Shown here: piece by piece, positions 44,489-53,318 of the stretch | Layout: every line of letters begins with the position of its first letter | Position numbering within the stretch: position 1 is the stretch's first letter | Source of the DNA: Chryseobacterium pennipullorum | Lineage (GTDB): Bacteria > Bacteroidota > Bacteroidia > Flavobacteriales > Weeksellaceae | DNA length: 64,000 nt | Assembly: GCF_003384725.1 (NCBI RefSeq) | Contig: NZ_QNVV01000008.1 | Span: 124,001-188,000 of the forward strand | Direction: 5' to 3' | The notes under the pieces: model-generated | The model's input: the letters and a program-made list of their open reading frames with translations, nothing else | The model's database searches: none | Told to the model about the DNA's origin: nothing | Made by a program: the position numbers and the translations under genes

Positions 44489-45675
44489 GTTTTTTAGAAA
44501 AATTATTAGAAGGAGCGAGGGTTGAATGGAAAACTTTGGGAGATATTTCTGAAATATACGGAGGATTAACAGGAAAAAACAAAGCTGACTTTGAAGGTGG
44601 CAATGCAAAATATGTATCATATAAAAATATATTTAATAATATCGAAGTAAACTTTAAGCAACTAGAAAATGTAAAAGTATCTTCAAATGAAAAACAGCAT
44701 AAAGTAAAATACGGTGATATCCTTTTTACTGGATCATCGGAAATTGCCGATGAAGCTGGAATGTCATCCGCTGTCACTAAAAGTTTTGATGAAAAGGTTT
44801 ATTTAAATAGTTTTTCTTTTATTTTAAGATTTAATTCAGAAATTGATATAATTCCTCAATTTTCAAAATATTTATTTAGAAGTCATTTTATGCGTAAAGC
44901 CATAGCTAAGACGGCAAGTGGTGTTACTCGCTTTAATATATCAAAAGATAGATTTAAAAAAATCCAAATACCAATCCCCCCTCTCAAAATTCAACAAAAA
45001 ATAGTTGCGATTCTAGATACTTTTACAGAGCTTACAGCAGAGCTTACAGCAGAGCTTACAGCTCGTAAACAACAGTATGCTTATTATCGAGAGAAGTTGC
45101 TGAGTTTTAAGGAAGGGGAAGTACAATGGGAAACTTTAGGAAATTTAGCAGAAAATTTAGACTCTCTTAGGAAACCCGTAACGAGCGGATTCAGAGAATC
45201 AGGCGAAATTCCCTATTATGGCGCTTCTGGAATAGTAGACTATGTTAAAGATTATATTTTTAATGGCGACTTCCTGTTAATTTCAGAAGATGGAGCAAAT
45301 TTACTTGCAAGAAATACACCAATAGCATTTAGCATTAGTGGGAAAAGTTGGGTAAATAATCATGCCCATGTATTGAGATTTGACACTTATACAGAACGAA
45401 AATTTGTTGAATATTTTTTCAATAATATTGATTTAACTCCATATATTTCTGGTGCAGCCCAGCCCAAATTAAACCAAAGAAATTTAAATAACATAAAAAT
45501 TCCTAATCCTTCATTTGAAGAACAAGAACGCATCGTTTCTATCCTCGATAAATTCCATACCATTACAACATCCATAAGCGAAGGTTTGCCTAAAGAAATT
45601 AAATTGAGAAAACAGCAGTATGAATATTACAGAGAGCTATTATTAAACTTTCCTAAAGATGAAATAAGAGAATAA
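44485..45675 (+). CDS. hsdS: Type I restriction-modification specificity subunit
   Basis: A 396-residue HsdS with two target-recognition domains (about residues 12-165 and 213-345). Each is followed by a conserved helical region ending [14 protein letters not shown] or [14 protein letters not shown]. The central spacer carries [14 protein letters not shown] (181-194), the TAEL repeat known from EcoR124I, where repeat number sets the length of the non-specific spacer in the target. The bipartite DNA target cannot be read from sequence. Confidence 0.94.
   Translation: MSFLEKLLEGARVEWKTLGDISEIYGGLTGKNKADFEGGNAKYVSYKNIFNNIEVNFKQLENVKVSSNEKQHKVKYGDILFTGSSEIADEAGMSSAVTKSFDEKVYLNSFSFILRFNSEIDIIPQFSKYLFRSHFMRKAIAKTASGVTRFNISKDRFKKIQIPIPPLKIQQKIVAILDTFTELTAELTAELTARKQQYAYYREKLLSFKEGEVQWETLGNLAENLDSLRKPVTSGFRESGEIPYYGASGIVDYVKDYIFNGDFLLISEDGANLLARNTPIAFSISGKSWVNNHAHVLRFDTYTERKFVEYFFNNIDLTPYISGAAQPKLNQRNLNNIKIPNPSFEEQERIVSILDKFHTITTSISEGLPKEIKLRKQQYEYYRELLLNFPKDEIRE
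45028..45063 (+). repeat. Three 12-bp repeats in hsdS (TAEL repeat)
   Basis: GAGCTTACAGCA occurs at 45028-45039 and 45040-45051, then once with a final T (45052-45063). Each codes for four residues of the helical spacer. Slippage by one unit would change the spacing between recognition half-sites without losing the frame, as established for EcoR124I versus EcoR124II. Confidence 0.88.
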
Positions 45676-45676
45676 T

Positions 45677-47002
45677 ATGGGACAAACAATAACCGAAATA
45701 GCCCAATCTTTAAAGGATGCCAATAAAAAAGTGCAACTAATTTATGCATTTAATGGTACTGGTAAAACTCGTTTATCAGGTGAGTTCAAAGAATTGATAG
45801 CACCCAAAAATCCAGAGACTGATGAAGAAGGTAAAGAAATCAAAGTAATGTATTATAATGCATTTACTGAAGATCTTTTCTATTGGGATAATGATTTGCA
45901 TAATGATGTAGACAGGAAATTAAAAATACAACCAAATACATACACCAACTGGATACTTGTGGAACAAGGACAAGAACCCAATATAACAACGCACTTTCAA
46001 CGTTACACTAATGATAAATTAACACCTCATTTTAACGAAGATTTTACTGAAGTTCGTTTCTCTTTTGAGAGAGGAGATGATTCACTTTCGGATTTTATTA
46101 AAATTTCTAAAGGCGAAGAAAGTTGTTTTGTTTGGAGTGTGTTTTATAGCTTGCTGAAAGAAGCTATCGATGCATTGATTCCATTAGGAGAAGCACAAGA
46201 AGAAATAAAATCTTTATCATTATTAACCGAATCCAAAAATAGAGAAACAAAAAAGGCAGAAGATCTGGCTAAAAAAACAGGAAAGGAAGAGGATATCAAA
46301 AAAGCAGAAATATTAAGAAATGAAGCAGAAGTAGCTAATATTGAAATGAATAGTGCACAGGAAAAACTAAAAAGCTTAAGCGGGCTATTTAATAATTTAG
46401 ATTATGTATTTATTGATGATCCTGTAAGCTCTTTAGATGATAATCATTTAATTGAATTAGCTGTGGATATAGCTTCCCTGATCAAATCCAGTAACTCTGA
46501 ATTAAAATTTATCATTACAACACATAATCCGCTTTTTTATAATGTATTATTCAATGAATTCAATAACGCAGATTCGAGTTCCGGTTATAAAGTAAAACAT
46601 TGCTCAAAACATCGTTTTGAAAAATTAGCAGATGGTACTTACTTACTGAACGAACAATCAAATGATTCACCTTTTTCCTATCATTTATTTCTTTTGTCTG
46701 AATTAGATAAAGCTATATCGCCATCAGGTAATATTCAAAAGTATCATTTTAATTTTCTTCGTAATATTTTAGAGAAAATGTCCACTTTTTTAGGCTATAA
46801 TAAATGGAGAGATCTTTTACCTGAAGAATCACGTGAAGCATATTACAATCGTATAATTAATCTGTCAAGTCATAGTAAATTTTCAGGCGAAGAAACCTCT
46901 ATGATCCTTGATAGTGATAAAAGAGTTTTAGAATATTTGGTAAACCAAATAAAAACAAATTATCGTTTTAATTCTATTAGTAACACAATTATAGAACAAT
47001 AA
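45677..47002 (+). CDS. prrC: PrrC-like anticodon nuclease linked to the type I RM system
   Basis: A 441-residue protein. The N-terminal ABC-type NTPase half has Walker A FNGTGKT (25-31), a signature-like ISKGEES (143-149), Walker B with D-loop [15 protein letters not shown] (243-257) and H-loop TTHN (281-284). The C-terminal half has R362-x3-E366 (RNILE) and H399, matching the spacing of the PrrC active site R320/E324/H356. PrrC cuts the tRNA-Lys anticodon loop when phage proteins disable the restriction enzyme. Gene order hsdM-hsdS-prrC-hsdR is that of the E. coli prr locus. It starts 1 bp after hsdS. Confidence 0.83.
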   Translation: MGQTITEIAQSLKDANKKVQLIYAFNGTGKTRLSGEFKELIAPKNPETDEEGKEIKVMYYNAFTEDLFYWDNDLHNDVDRKLKIQPNTYTNWILVEQGQEPNITTHFQRYTNDKLTPHFNEDFTEVRFSFERGDDSLSDFIKISKGEESCFVWSVFYSLLKEAIDALIPLGEAQEEIKSLSLLTESKNRETKKAEDLAKKTGKEEDIKKAEILRNEAEVANIEMNSAQEKLKSLSGLFNNLDYVFIDDPVSSLDDNHLIELAVDIASLIKSSNSELKFIITTHNPLFYNVLFNEFNNADSSSGYKVKHCSKHRFEKLADGTYLLNEQSNDSPFSYHLFLLSELDKAISPSGNIQKYHFNFLRNILEKMSTFLGYNKWRDLLPEESREAYYNRIINLSSHSKFSGEETSMILDSDKRVLEYLVNQIKTNYRFNSISNTIIEQ

Positions 47003-47006
47003 CAAA

Positions 47007-50000
47007 ATGTCACAATATAACACCATAGCAGAATCAAATAATTTTATTGTTTTAGATAAATACACCAAGCATTCGTCAATTACTGATACACCTGCAGGTT
47101 ATCAAACAGAATCGGCTTTAGAAAGTGAGTTTATACAGGATCTTATCAACCAAGGTTATGATAATCCTACTGAAATTAAGTCTTCAGAAGCAATGTTTGC
47201 TAATGTTAGAGTGCAACTTCAAGCACTCAACGACATGCAATTTACAAATATTGAATGGAAACGTTTTGTAGAAGAATACCTAGACAATCCAAGCGATACA
47301 TTGGTTGATAAAACCCGTAAAATACACGATAATTACATCTATGATTTTGTATTTGATGATGGGCATATCCAAAATATTTATTTAGTTGACAAAACAAATA
47401 TCGTCCGTAACAAGGTGCAAGTTATTAAACAGTTCGAGCAAAAGGGAACGTATGCCAACCGTTACGATGTTACCATTTTAGTCAATGGATTACCTTTGGT
47501 ACAAGTTGAACTTAAAAAGCGTGGGGTTGCCATTCGCGAGGCTTTCAATCAAGTTCACCGTTACAGCAAAGAAAGTTTCAACAGCGAAAGTTCTCTTTTT
47601 AAATATTTACAGATATTTGTCATTTCCAACGGTACTGACACCCGATATTTTGCTAATACCGTACAACGTAATAAAAACAGTTTCGACTTTACGATGAACT
47701 GGGCAAAGGCAGATAATTCTTTAATTAAAGATCTTAAAGATTTTACGGCTACTTTCTTTCAAAAAAACACGCTGTTAAATGTATTATTAACCTATTCTGT
47801 TTTTGATATTAGTGACACATTGCTCATTATGAGACCATATCAAATAGCAGCTACCGAGCGTATGTTGTGGAAGATAGAAAGTTCTTTCAATGCCAAAAAC
47901 TGGTCTAATACCGAAAGTGGCGGATACATCTGGCATACTACAGGTTCAGGGAAGACCTTAACCAGTTTTAAAGCAGCTCGTTTGGCTAAAGATCTCAATT
48001 TTATTGATAAGGTGTTTTTTGTAGTAGACCGTAAAGATCTCGACTTTCAAACAATGAAAGAATACCAACGCTTTTCCCCCGACAGCGTAAATGGCTCCGA
48101 TAGTACTGCTGGTTTAAAACGAAATATAGAAAAAGAGGATAACAAAATTATTGTTACCACGATTCAAAAGCTCAACAATTTAATGAAAACCGAGGGAGAT
48201 CTGGCTATATACCAAAAGCAGGTTGTTTTTATTTTTGATGAAGCGCACCGTTCACAATTTGGCGAAGCTCAAAAAAATCTTAATAAAAAGTTTAAAAAGT
48301 TCTATCAGTTTGGTTTCACTGGAACGCCTATTTTTCCACAAAATGCTTTAGGTGCAGAAACTACGGCCAGTGTGTTCGGTCGAGAGTTGCATTCATACGT
48401 AATTACAGATGCTATCCGAGACGAGAAGGTGCTGAAATTTAAGGTAGACTATAACAATGTACGCCCAAAATTTAAAGGAATAGAAACAGAACAAGATGAG
48501 AAAAAATTAAGTGCTGCAGAAAATACCAAAGCCTTATTGCATCCTGTTAGAATCAAAGAAATTTCTCAGTATATTTTACAGAATTTCAGAATTAAAACCC
48601 ATAGGACACAAGGTGGTAATAAAGGTTTTAATGCTATGTTTGCTGTGAGTAGCGTAGATGCGGCAAAATGTTATTATGAAGAGTTGAACAAATTGCAAAA
48701 AGACAGTGACAAGCCTTTAAAAATAGCAACTATTTTTTCTTTCGCGGTCAATGAAGAGCAAAATGCAGTGGGAGAAATTCCTGATGAAAATTTTGAGCCA
48801 ACAGCTATGGATCAAAGTGCCAAAGAATTTTTGGCTAAAGCCATCAATGATTATAATGCTATGTTCAAAATGAATTTTAGCGTTGAGAGTAAAGGTTTTC
48901 AGGACTATTATCGTGATCTTGCTAAAAGAGTTAAAAGTAAAGAAATTGATTTAATTATTGTTGTAGGTATGTTTCTTACTGGATTTGATGCCCCTACTCT
49001 TAACACACTTTTTGTAGATAAAAATTTGCGGTACCATGGTTTAATGCAGGCTTTTTCCCGTACAAACCGTATTTATGATGCTACCAAAACCTTTGGGAAC
49101 ATTGTTACATTCAGAGATCTAGAACAAGCAACCATTGATGCCATTACGCTATTTGGTGATAAAAACACCAAAAATGTAGTACTTGAAAAAAGCTATAAAG
49201 AATATCTGGAAGGTTTTACAGATGTGGCTACGGGAGATGCTCGCAGAGGTTTTGTAGACGTCGTAAATGATTTGATTACCAGATTTGCTAATCCAGATGA
49301 AATTGTTACAGAGAAAGATAAGAAAGAATTTACCAAACTATTCGGGGAATATCTTCGTGTAGAAAACATTTTACAGAACTACGATGAATTTACACATCTA
49401 AAAGCATTACAGCAAATTGATTTAAACGATTCACAAGCTGTCGAAATTTTTAAGGAAACCCACTTTGTAACAGATGAAGATATTACTTTGATGCAGGATA
49501 TTACATTGTTATCAGACAGAACAGTTCAGGATTACCGCTCAACGTATAATGATATCCGCGATTGGTTCAGACGAGAAAAGCAAGGCAAAGAAGCCGAAGA
49601 ATCTAAGATAGATTGGGATGATGTTGTCTTTGAAATCGATTTATTAAAATCACAGGAAATAAATCTTGATTATATTCTAGAATTGATTTTTGAACACAAC
49701 AAGAAAACCAAAGATAAAGGAGCTTTAGTTGAAGAAGCGCGTCGTGTTATTAGAGCCAGTATTGGAAATAGGGCAAAAGAAGGCTTGGTCGTTGATTTCA
49801 TCAATGAAACAGATTTAAACAGTATACTAGATAAAGCGAATATCATTGATAGGTTCTTCGCATATGCACAAAACAAACAAAAAGAAGAAGTTTCAGAATT
49901 AATTACAGATGAAAATCTGAATGAAGAAGCTGCCAAAAGATATTTGGCCACATCATTAAAAAAGGAATTCGCTACTGAAAATGGAACAGAACTAAATGCA

Positions 50001-50114
50001 ATTTTACCTAAAATGAGTCCTCTAAATCCACAGTATTTAACAAAGAAACAAAGCGTTTTTAAAAAGATTATTGATTTTGTTGAAAAATTTAAGGGTATTG
50101 GTGGGCAACTTTAA
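47007..50114 (+). CDS. hsdR: Type I restriction-modification endonuclease subunit
   Basis: A 1035-residue HsdR. The N-terminal PD-(D/E)xK nuclease is seen at D154, E168, K170 (RYDVTILVN...VQVELKKRG). The SF2 translocase has Walker A TTGSGKT (311-317), DEAHRSQ and the later FTGTP and [17 protein letters not shown] motifs, with a C-terminal helical domain that docks to M2S. It cleaves unmethylated DNA after translocation. Normal length for type IC. Its start is 4 bp after prrC. Last gene of the hsd operon. Confidence 0.95.
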   Translation: MSQYNTIAESNNFIVLDKYTKHSSITDTPAGYQTESALESEFIQDLINQGYDNPTEIKSSEAMFANVRVQLQALNDMQFTNIEWKRFVEEYLDNPSDTLVDKTRKIHDNYIYDFVFDDGHIQNIYLVDKTNIVRNKVQVIKQFEQKGTYANRYDVTILVNGLPLVQVELKKRGVAIREAFNQVHRYSKESFNSESSLFKYLQIFVISNGTDTRYFANTVQRNKNSFDFTMNWAKADNSLIKDLKDFTATFFQKNTLLNVLLTYSVFDISDTLLIMRPYQIAATERMLWKIESSFNAKNWSNTESGGYIWHTTGSGKTLTSFKAARLAKDLNFIDKVFFVVDRKDLDFQTMKEYQRFSPDSVNGSDSTAGLKRNIEKEDNKIIVTTIQKLNNLMKTEGDLAIYQKQVVFIFDEAHRSQFGEAQKNLNKKFKKFYQFGFTGTPIFPQNALGAETTASVFGRELHSYVITDAIRDEKVLKFKVDYNNVRPKFKGIETEQDEKKLSAAENTKALLHPVRIKEISQYILQNFRIKTHRTQGGNKGFNAMFAVSSVDAAKCYYEELNKLQKDSDKPLKIATIFSFAVNEEQNAVGEIPDENFEPTAMDQSAKEFLAKAINDYNAMFKMNFSVESKGFQDYYRDLAKRVKSKEIDLIIVVGMFLTGFDAPTLNTLFVDKNLRYHGLMQAFSRTNRIYDATKTFGNIVTFRDLEQATIDAITLFGDKNTKNVVLEKSYKEYLEGFTDVATGDARRGFVDVVNDLITRFANPDEIVTEKDKKEFTKLFGEYLRVENILQNYDEFTHLKALQQIDLNDSQAVEIFKETHFVTDEDITLMQDITLLSDRTVQDYRSTYNDIRDWFRREKQGKEAEESKIDWDDVVFEIDLLKSQEINLDYILELIFEHNKKTKDKGALVEEARRVIRASIGNRAKEGLVVDFINETDLNSILDKANIIDRFFAYAQNKQKEEVSELITDENLNEEAAKRYLATSLKKEFATENGTELNAILPKMSPLNPQYLTKKQSVFKKIIDFVEKFKGIGGQL

Positions 50115-50194
50115 GGATTGTAAGTATTATTTGTGTATTATTATATGCTATCACAAATATTTAATAAATTATAACCGTTAATCATATTAATTCA

Positions 50195-51064
50195 ATGTTA
50201 GATGTTAAAAATATACCACTACATGGAAGGAGAATTATAATGATAGCTTCTGATGATTCCAAATTGAAACAAAGAAAAATTGACTGGTCAAAAATTTTTA
50301 TTTCTGAGGAAGATGTATCGTTTTATAAATCATTATTAAATATCAAAAAAGATTCTTCTGATTCAAGAAGTATAATAAAAAAATTCAAAGATAAATTTCA
50401 TAATGAGGTAAAGGATGGGTTTGCATATTATTTTAAGGAAAAGAGATTACCTTTTGTTATTTGCAAAATAGATGATGTTATTAATAATTTTAAATTTCCT
50501 CCACAACATCCAAAAAATGGATTTGTATATGCATGCAGTGATGCAGAGCCAGATTTATATCTTCCCTTATCTATGTTTCATTCGTATATGTATCAGTCTA
50601 AACTCTCAGCATTTAATGAATTGTGTTCAGCTTTGGGTGCAAAAACTTGTCGAGTTATATCTGTAGAAGAAAACGGAAAAATTATTACTAATAATATAGA
50701 GATTGATAAAATACCTTCTAAGTTAGGATTACTTTCTTCCAAACTAACGTTAAAAACAACTAAAAAAACAAATAGTGAATCTATAGTATATTTAGAACTA
50801 CCTAAACCAAACAAAATAAAATCATACGAAAGTCTATGGTTAGATTCCGAGCCGACTTGGAAATCTCTTCAAAAAATTAGGTTAAATAATGACCTGCTTA
50901 AATATACAGTGGATCTTAATTACACTGATGAAATGGGAGTTGACACCAAATTAGCGGCATCAATAAATTCCATAGGTGGTAATATTGGTGGCACATTTAC
51001 TGGAATTACTAAAGTAATGTACAGGTTTGAGGTAGAGTTTTGGCCAAAAGATCAAATTTTGTAA
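50195..51064 (+). CDS. Uncharacterised protein downstream of the hsd operon
   Basis: A 289-residue protein of no family I recognise. The N-terminal half is lysine-rich and helical (to about residue 75), followed by a mixed middle containing HPKNGFVYACSDAEPDLYLP. The C-terminal 70 residues are strand-rich with a glycine-rich stretch (AASINSIGGNIGGTFTG). No signal peptide or membrane helix. It is convergent with the next gene and shares a long hairpin with it. The position inside the defence island suggests an accessory role, but nothing shows it directly. Confidence 0.65.
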   Translation: MLDVKNIPLHGRRIIMIASDDSKLKQRKIDWSKIFISEEDVSFYKSLLNIKKDSSDSRSIIKKFKDKFHNEVKDGFAYYFKEKRLPFVICKIDDVINNFKFPPQHPKNGFVYACSDAEPDLYLPLSMFHSYMYQSKLSAFNELCSALGAKTCRVISVEENGKIITNNIEIDKIPSKLGLLSSKLTLKTTKKTNSESIVYLELPKPNKIKSYESLWLDSEPTWKSLQKIRLNNDLLKYTVDLNYTDEMGVDTKLAASINSIGGNIGGTFTGITKVMYRFEVEFWPKDQIL

Positions 51065-51080
51065 AAAAAATTAGTAGCTA

Positions 51081-51122
51081 GAATTTAAACTAGACTTTCC
51101 GTAGAAAGTCTAGTTTAAATTC
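51081..51122. terminator. Perfect 19-bp inverted repeat between convergent genes
   Basis: GAATTTAAACTAGACTTTC (51081-51099) and its exact complement (51104-51122) with a CGTA loop. It probably terminates both flanking genes. It contains the stop codon of the minus-strand gene. Confidence 0.75.
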
Positions 51123-51635
51123 TTGTCCTAAACCATTTTTTACGTACATAAAGATATCGTTAACCTTTGCAAGAAAGCAATAATCTTCAATCTGATTAAT
51201 TTTACTTAAACTTAGATTTGATCTGGTAGAGAATTCCTTTTTTGAGCACATACGCATAGTTTTAAGTCTTAGCCCAATAAGAAAAGATTGATATTGATAT
51301 TCAAATATTTCTCTATTTAAATTAAGCTCTTCTAACAAACTTTCTTTTAAAATCTCCCAATCACTCTTAGCTTTTTCATCTGGTTTATTAAACATATCAT
51401 CTGGTATAGAAAAAAGAAACTTACTATATTGCTTATAAAAGGATGTTCTTACCTGCTTATCAAAACCTAAATTTTGATAATCGGGATATGTCCCAAAATC
51501 AGTATAATAATCGCAATTATCAGAAAGATATATACCCGCTTCTAACATGAATAACATCCTCATTTGTCTATTACTATCTAACGACTTTAGATATTTCAAA
51601 AACTCTTCCATTGAAAAACCATAATAAGAATTCAT
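51090..51635 (-). CDS. Uncharacterised 181-residue protein
   Basis: A soluble, mainly helical protein with no recognised domain. Aromatic and acidic residues are frequent (DNCDYYTDFGTYPDYQNLGF around residue 40), and a segment near residue 139-150 (TRSNLSLSKINQIEDYCFL) could be part of an HTH. The stop lies within the shared terminator hairpin, so the last codons fold into the stem. It faces a 477-bp empty AT-rich region upstream. Function unknown. Confidence 0.6.
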   Translation of the reverse strand: MNSYYGFSMEEFLKYLKSLDSNRQMRMLFMLEAGIYLSDNCDYYTDFGTYPDYQNLGFDKQVRTSFYKQYSKFLFSIPDDMFNKPDEKAKSDWEILKESLLEELNLNREIFEYQYQSFLIGLRLKTMRMCSKKEFSTRSNLSLSKINQIEDYCFLAKVNDIFMYVKNGLGQEFKLDFLRKV

Positions 51636-52112
51636 AACTTCACATTATTTTTTTAGTATTAGCAACTATATAATAGTTATTATAAATAAATCAGTCTTGT
51701 TAAATTCATAATCTTTTTTTTCGAATTTAATTTTTTGTAGTAATGCAGTTAATACTATATAGGTTCTAATATATTCTATTTAGTATATTTGAGAAATAGA
51801 AACTAATATAGAATGAAGATTAAGTTAAATTCCTTTAGCACCACAACTGAAAATACTAAAGATCTATCTAGATCCTAATTTTATAAAATTTACAATAAGT
51901 AATTCTGCTCATCGATTTACCATGAAAACAAATATTTTTTTTAACAATATAAAAAATACATAGTTAATTTTATTATAAAATTAAGACACTAATTGTATTT
52001 CCGTTAAAAAGACCTCAAACATCCTTATATTATTTTCTTAGTAATAGCAATATTAGAAAGAATTTACAGTAAATACTTTGGAAATATTATAGGGATCATT
52101 TAAAAATACAAA
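51636..52112. other. Very AT-rich intergenic region before the HsdM-kinase operon
   Basis: No normal gene. A TAnnTTTG -7 element (TATATTTG, 51784-51791) precedes a 21-codon frame, 51813-51878, starting MKIKLNSFSTTTENTKDLS. It may be a leader peptide or chance. The promoter of the 52113 operon must lie further right but no clear box was found. Confidence 0.4.
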
Positions 52113-52910
52113 ATGCATTTATTTACAAAACACGAAAATAATCTAAAAGCTTTAGAAGAAAAAAACTTTAAGTTGGAAAAAGATATTCAAAACATTTTCG
52201 AAGCCAATTTAGAAATATTGACTGGATGGAAATTCATCAAATCAGAATTTACAATTAAAGCTAATAGGATTGATACATTAGCATACGATACAGAAAACAA
52301 TTCTTTTATTATCATTGAATATAAAAAAGAAAGACATTTCTCTGTGGTTGACCAAGGAGTTTCTTATCTTAATTTAATGCTTGAATATAAAGCAGATTTT
52401 ATCATAGAATATAATGAAAGCCAAAATGAAAGCATTAAAAGAGCGGATACTGATTGGTCTCAATCTAAAGTTGTTTTCGTCTCCCCTGCCTTTACAGATT
52501 TCCAAAAACAAGCTTCAAATTTTAAAGATTTACCCATAGAATTATGGGAAATAAAACAATATGAAAATGGAACTGTATTAATCAATCCTATCAAAAAATC
52601 TAAAGCGGCTCCTAATATTAGGGAGGTTAAATCAGAGCAAAACTCCGCTATAAATAAAGTGACAAAGGAAGTTACTGTTTATACTGAAGAGCTATATCTT
52701 TCTAGCAAAAATGACACAGTTATTGAATTGTATGAAGACTTTAGACGAGCAATTTTGAATCTATCTTCAGAAATTGAAGTTCACCCAAAAAAATGGTATA
52801 TTGCTTTTAAAACAAAAACAAATATTGTTGACATTGAAGTTCAAGCCAACACATTAAAAATATGGATCAATTTGAAAAAGGGGCAGTTAGATGATCCAAA
52901 AATATTATGA
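52113..52910 (+). CDS. DUF5655-type protein with PD-(D/E)xK-like N-terminal domain, cut short by a frameshift
   Basis: A 265-residue product. The N-terminal domain has D54 and E69-x-K71 (RIDTLAYD... IIIEYKKE) of a PD-(D/E)xK nuclease fold, of the type seen in NucS/DUF91-related proteins. The C-terminal part begins a DUF5655-like domain (HPKKWYIAFKT...NLKKGQLDDPK) but stops there. The rest of that domain is encoded in another frame from 52907, overlapping by ATGA. First gene of the HsdM-kinase operon. Whether the two pieces are made as one protein is unknown. Confidence 0.7.
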   Translation: MHLFTKHENNLKALEEKNFKLEKDIQNIFEANLEILTGWKFIKSEFTIKANRIDTLAYDTENNSFIIIEYKKERHFSVVDQGVSYLNLMLEYKADFIIEYNESQNESIKRADTDWSQSKVVFVSPAFTDFQKQASNFKDLPIELWEIKQYENGTVLINPIKKSKAAPNIREVKSEQNSAINKVTKEVTVYTEELYLSSKNDTVIELYEDFRRAILNLSSEIEVHPKKWYIAFKTKTNIVDIEVQANTLKIWINLKKGQLDDPKIL

Positions 52911-53023
52911 GAGATGTTTCTGAACTTAAAGGACATAATGGAAACGGTGATTATGAAATTATTGTTAGAGATACACTGCATTTAGAATATATAATGAGTT
53001 TGGTAAAACAAACTCTATCATAA
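52907..53023 (+). pseudogene. Detached C-terminal end of the DUF5655 domain
   Basis: A 38-residue frame starting MRDVSELKGHNGNGDYEII and ending LVKQTLS. It matches the usual end of DUF5655 proteins, which continue directly from LDDPK. It lies one base out of frame with the gene at 52113. The ATGA overlap could allow it to be made as a separate peptide that completes the domain; otherwise it marks a frameshift mutation or sequencing error. Confidence 0.6.
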
Positions 53024-53037
53024 AAAATACGATCAGA

Positions 53038-53295
53038 ATGGATTACGACTATATTATTGTTCATAGTATTTTAACAAACGAAAGAGGAAAACATGGCCCC
53101 ATCCACATAAAGCCTCTTCCTGGACAAGCCCCCTACTTGGAAACAATGTATGTACAATGTTCAAAAAGCATGTCAAATGACTACCCTGTAGGTACAAAAT
53201 TTAGAATAAAGGCTAAAATCGTATACCCTGAAAATAAACGGCCATTTATTTCTACACACTATACGTGGAAATATGATGTTCTTGATAATAATTAA
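53038..53295 (+). CDS. Small uncharacterised protein of the HsdM-kinase operon
   Basis: An 85-residue soluble protein beginning MDYDYIIVHSILTNERGKHG. It appears rich in beta strands with a central TKFRIKAKIV and a WKYDVLDNN end, which could be a small OB-like or SH3-like barrel. No family recognised. It lies 14 bp after the DUF5655 fragment and 23 bp before the fusion gene, so it is part of the same transcript. It could be an adaptor of that system; this is inference. Confidence 0.6.
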   Translation: MDYDYIIVHSILTNERGKHGPIHIKPLPGQAPYLETMYVQCSKSMSNDYPVGTKFRIKAKIVYPENKRPFISTHYTWKYDVLDNN

Positions 53296-53318
53296 ACTTT
53301 AAAATAAAAAATGCTATA

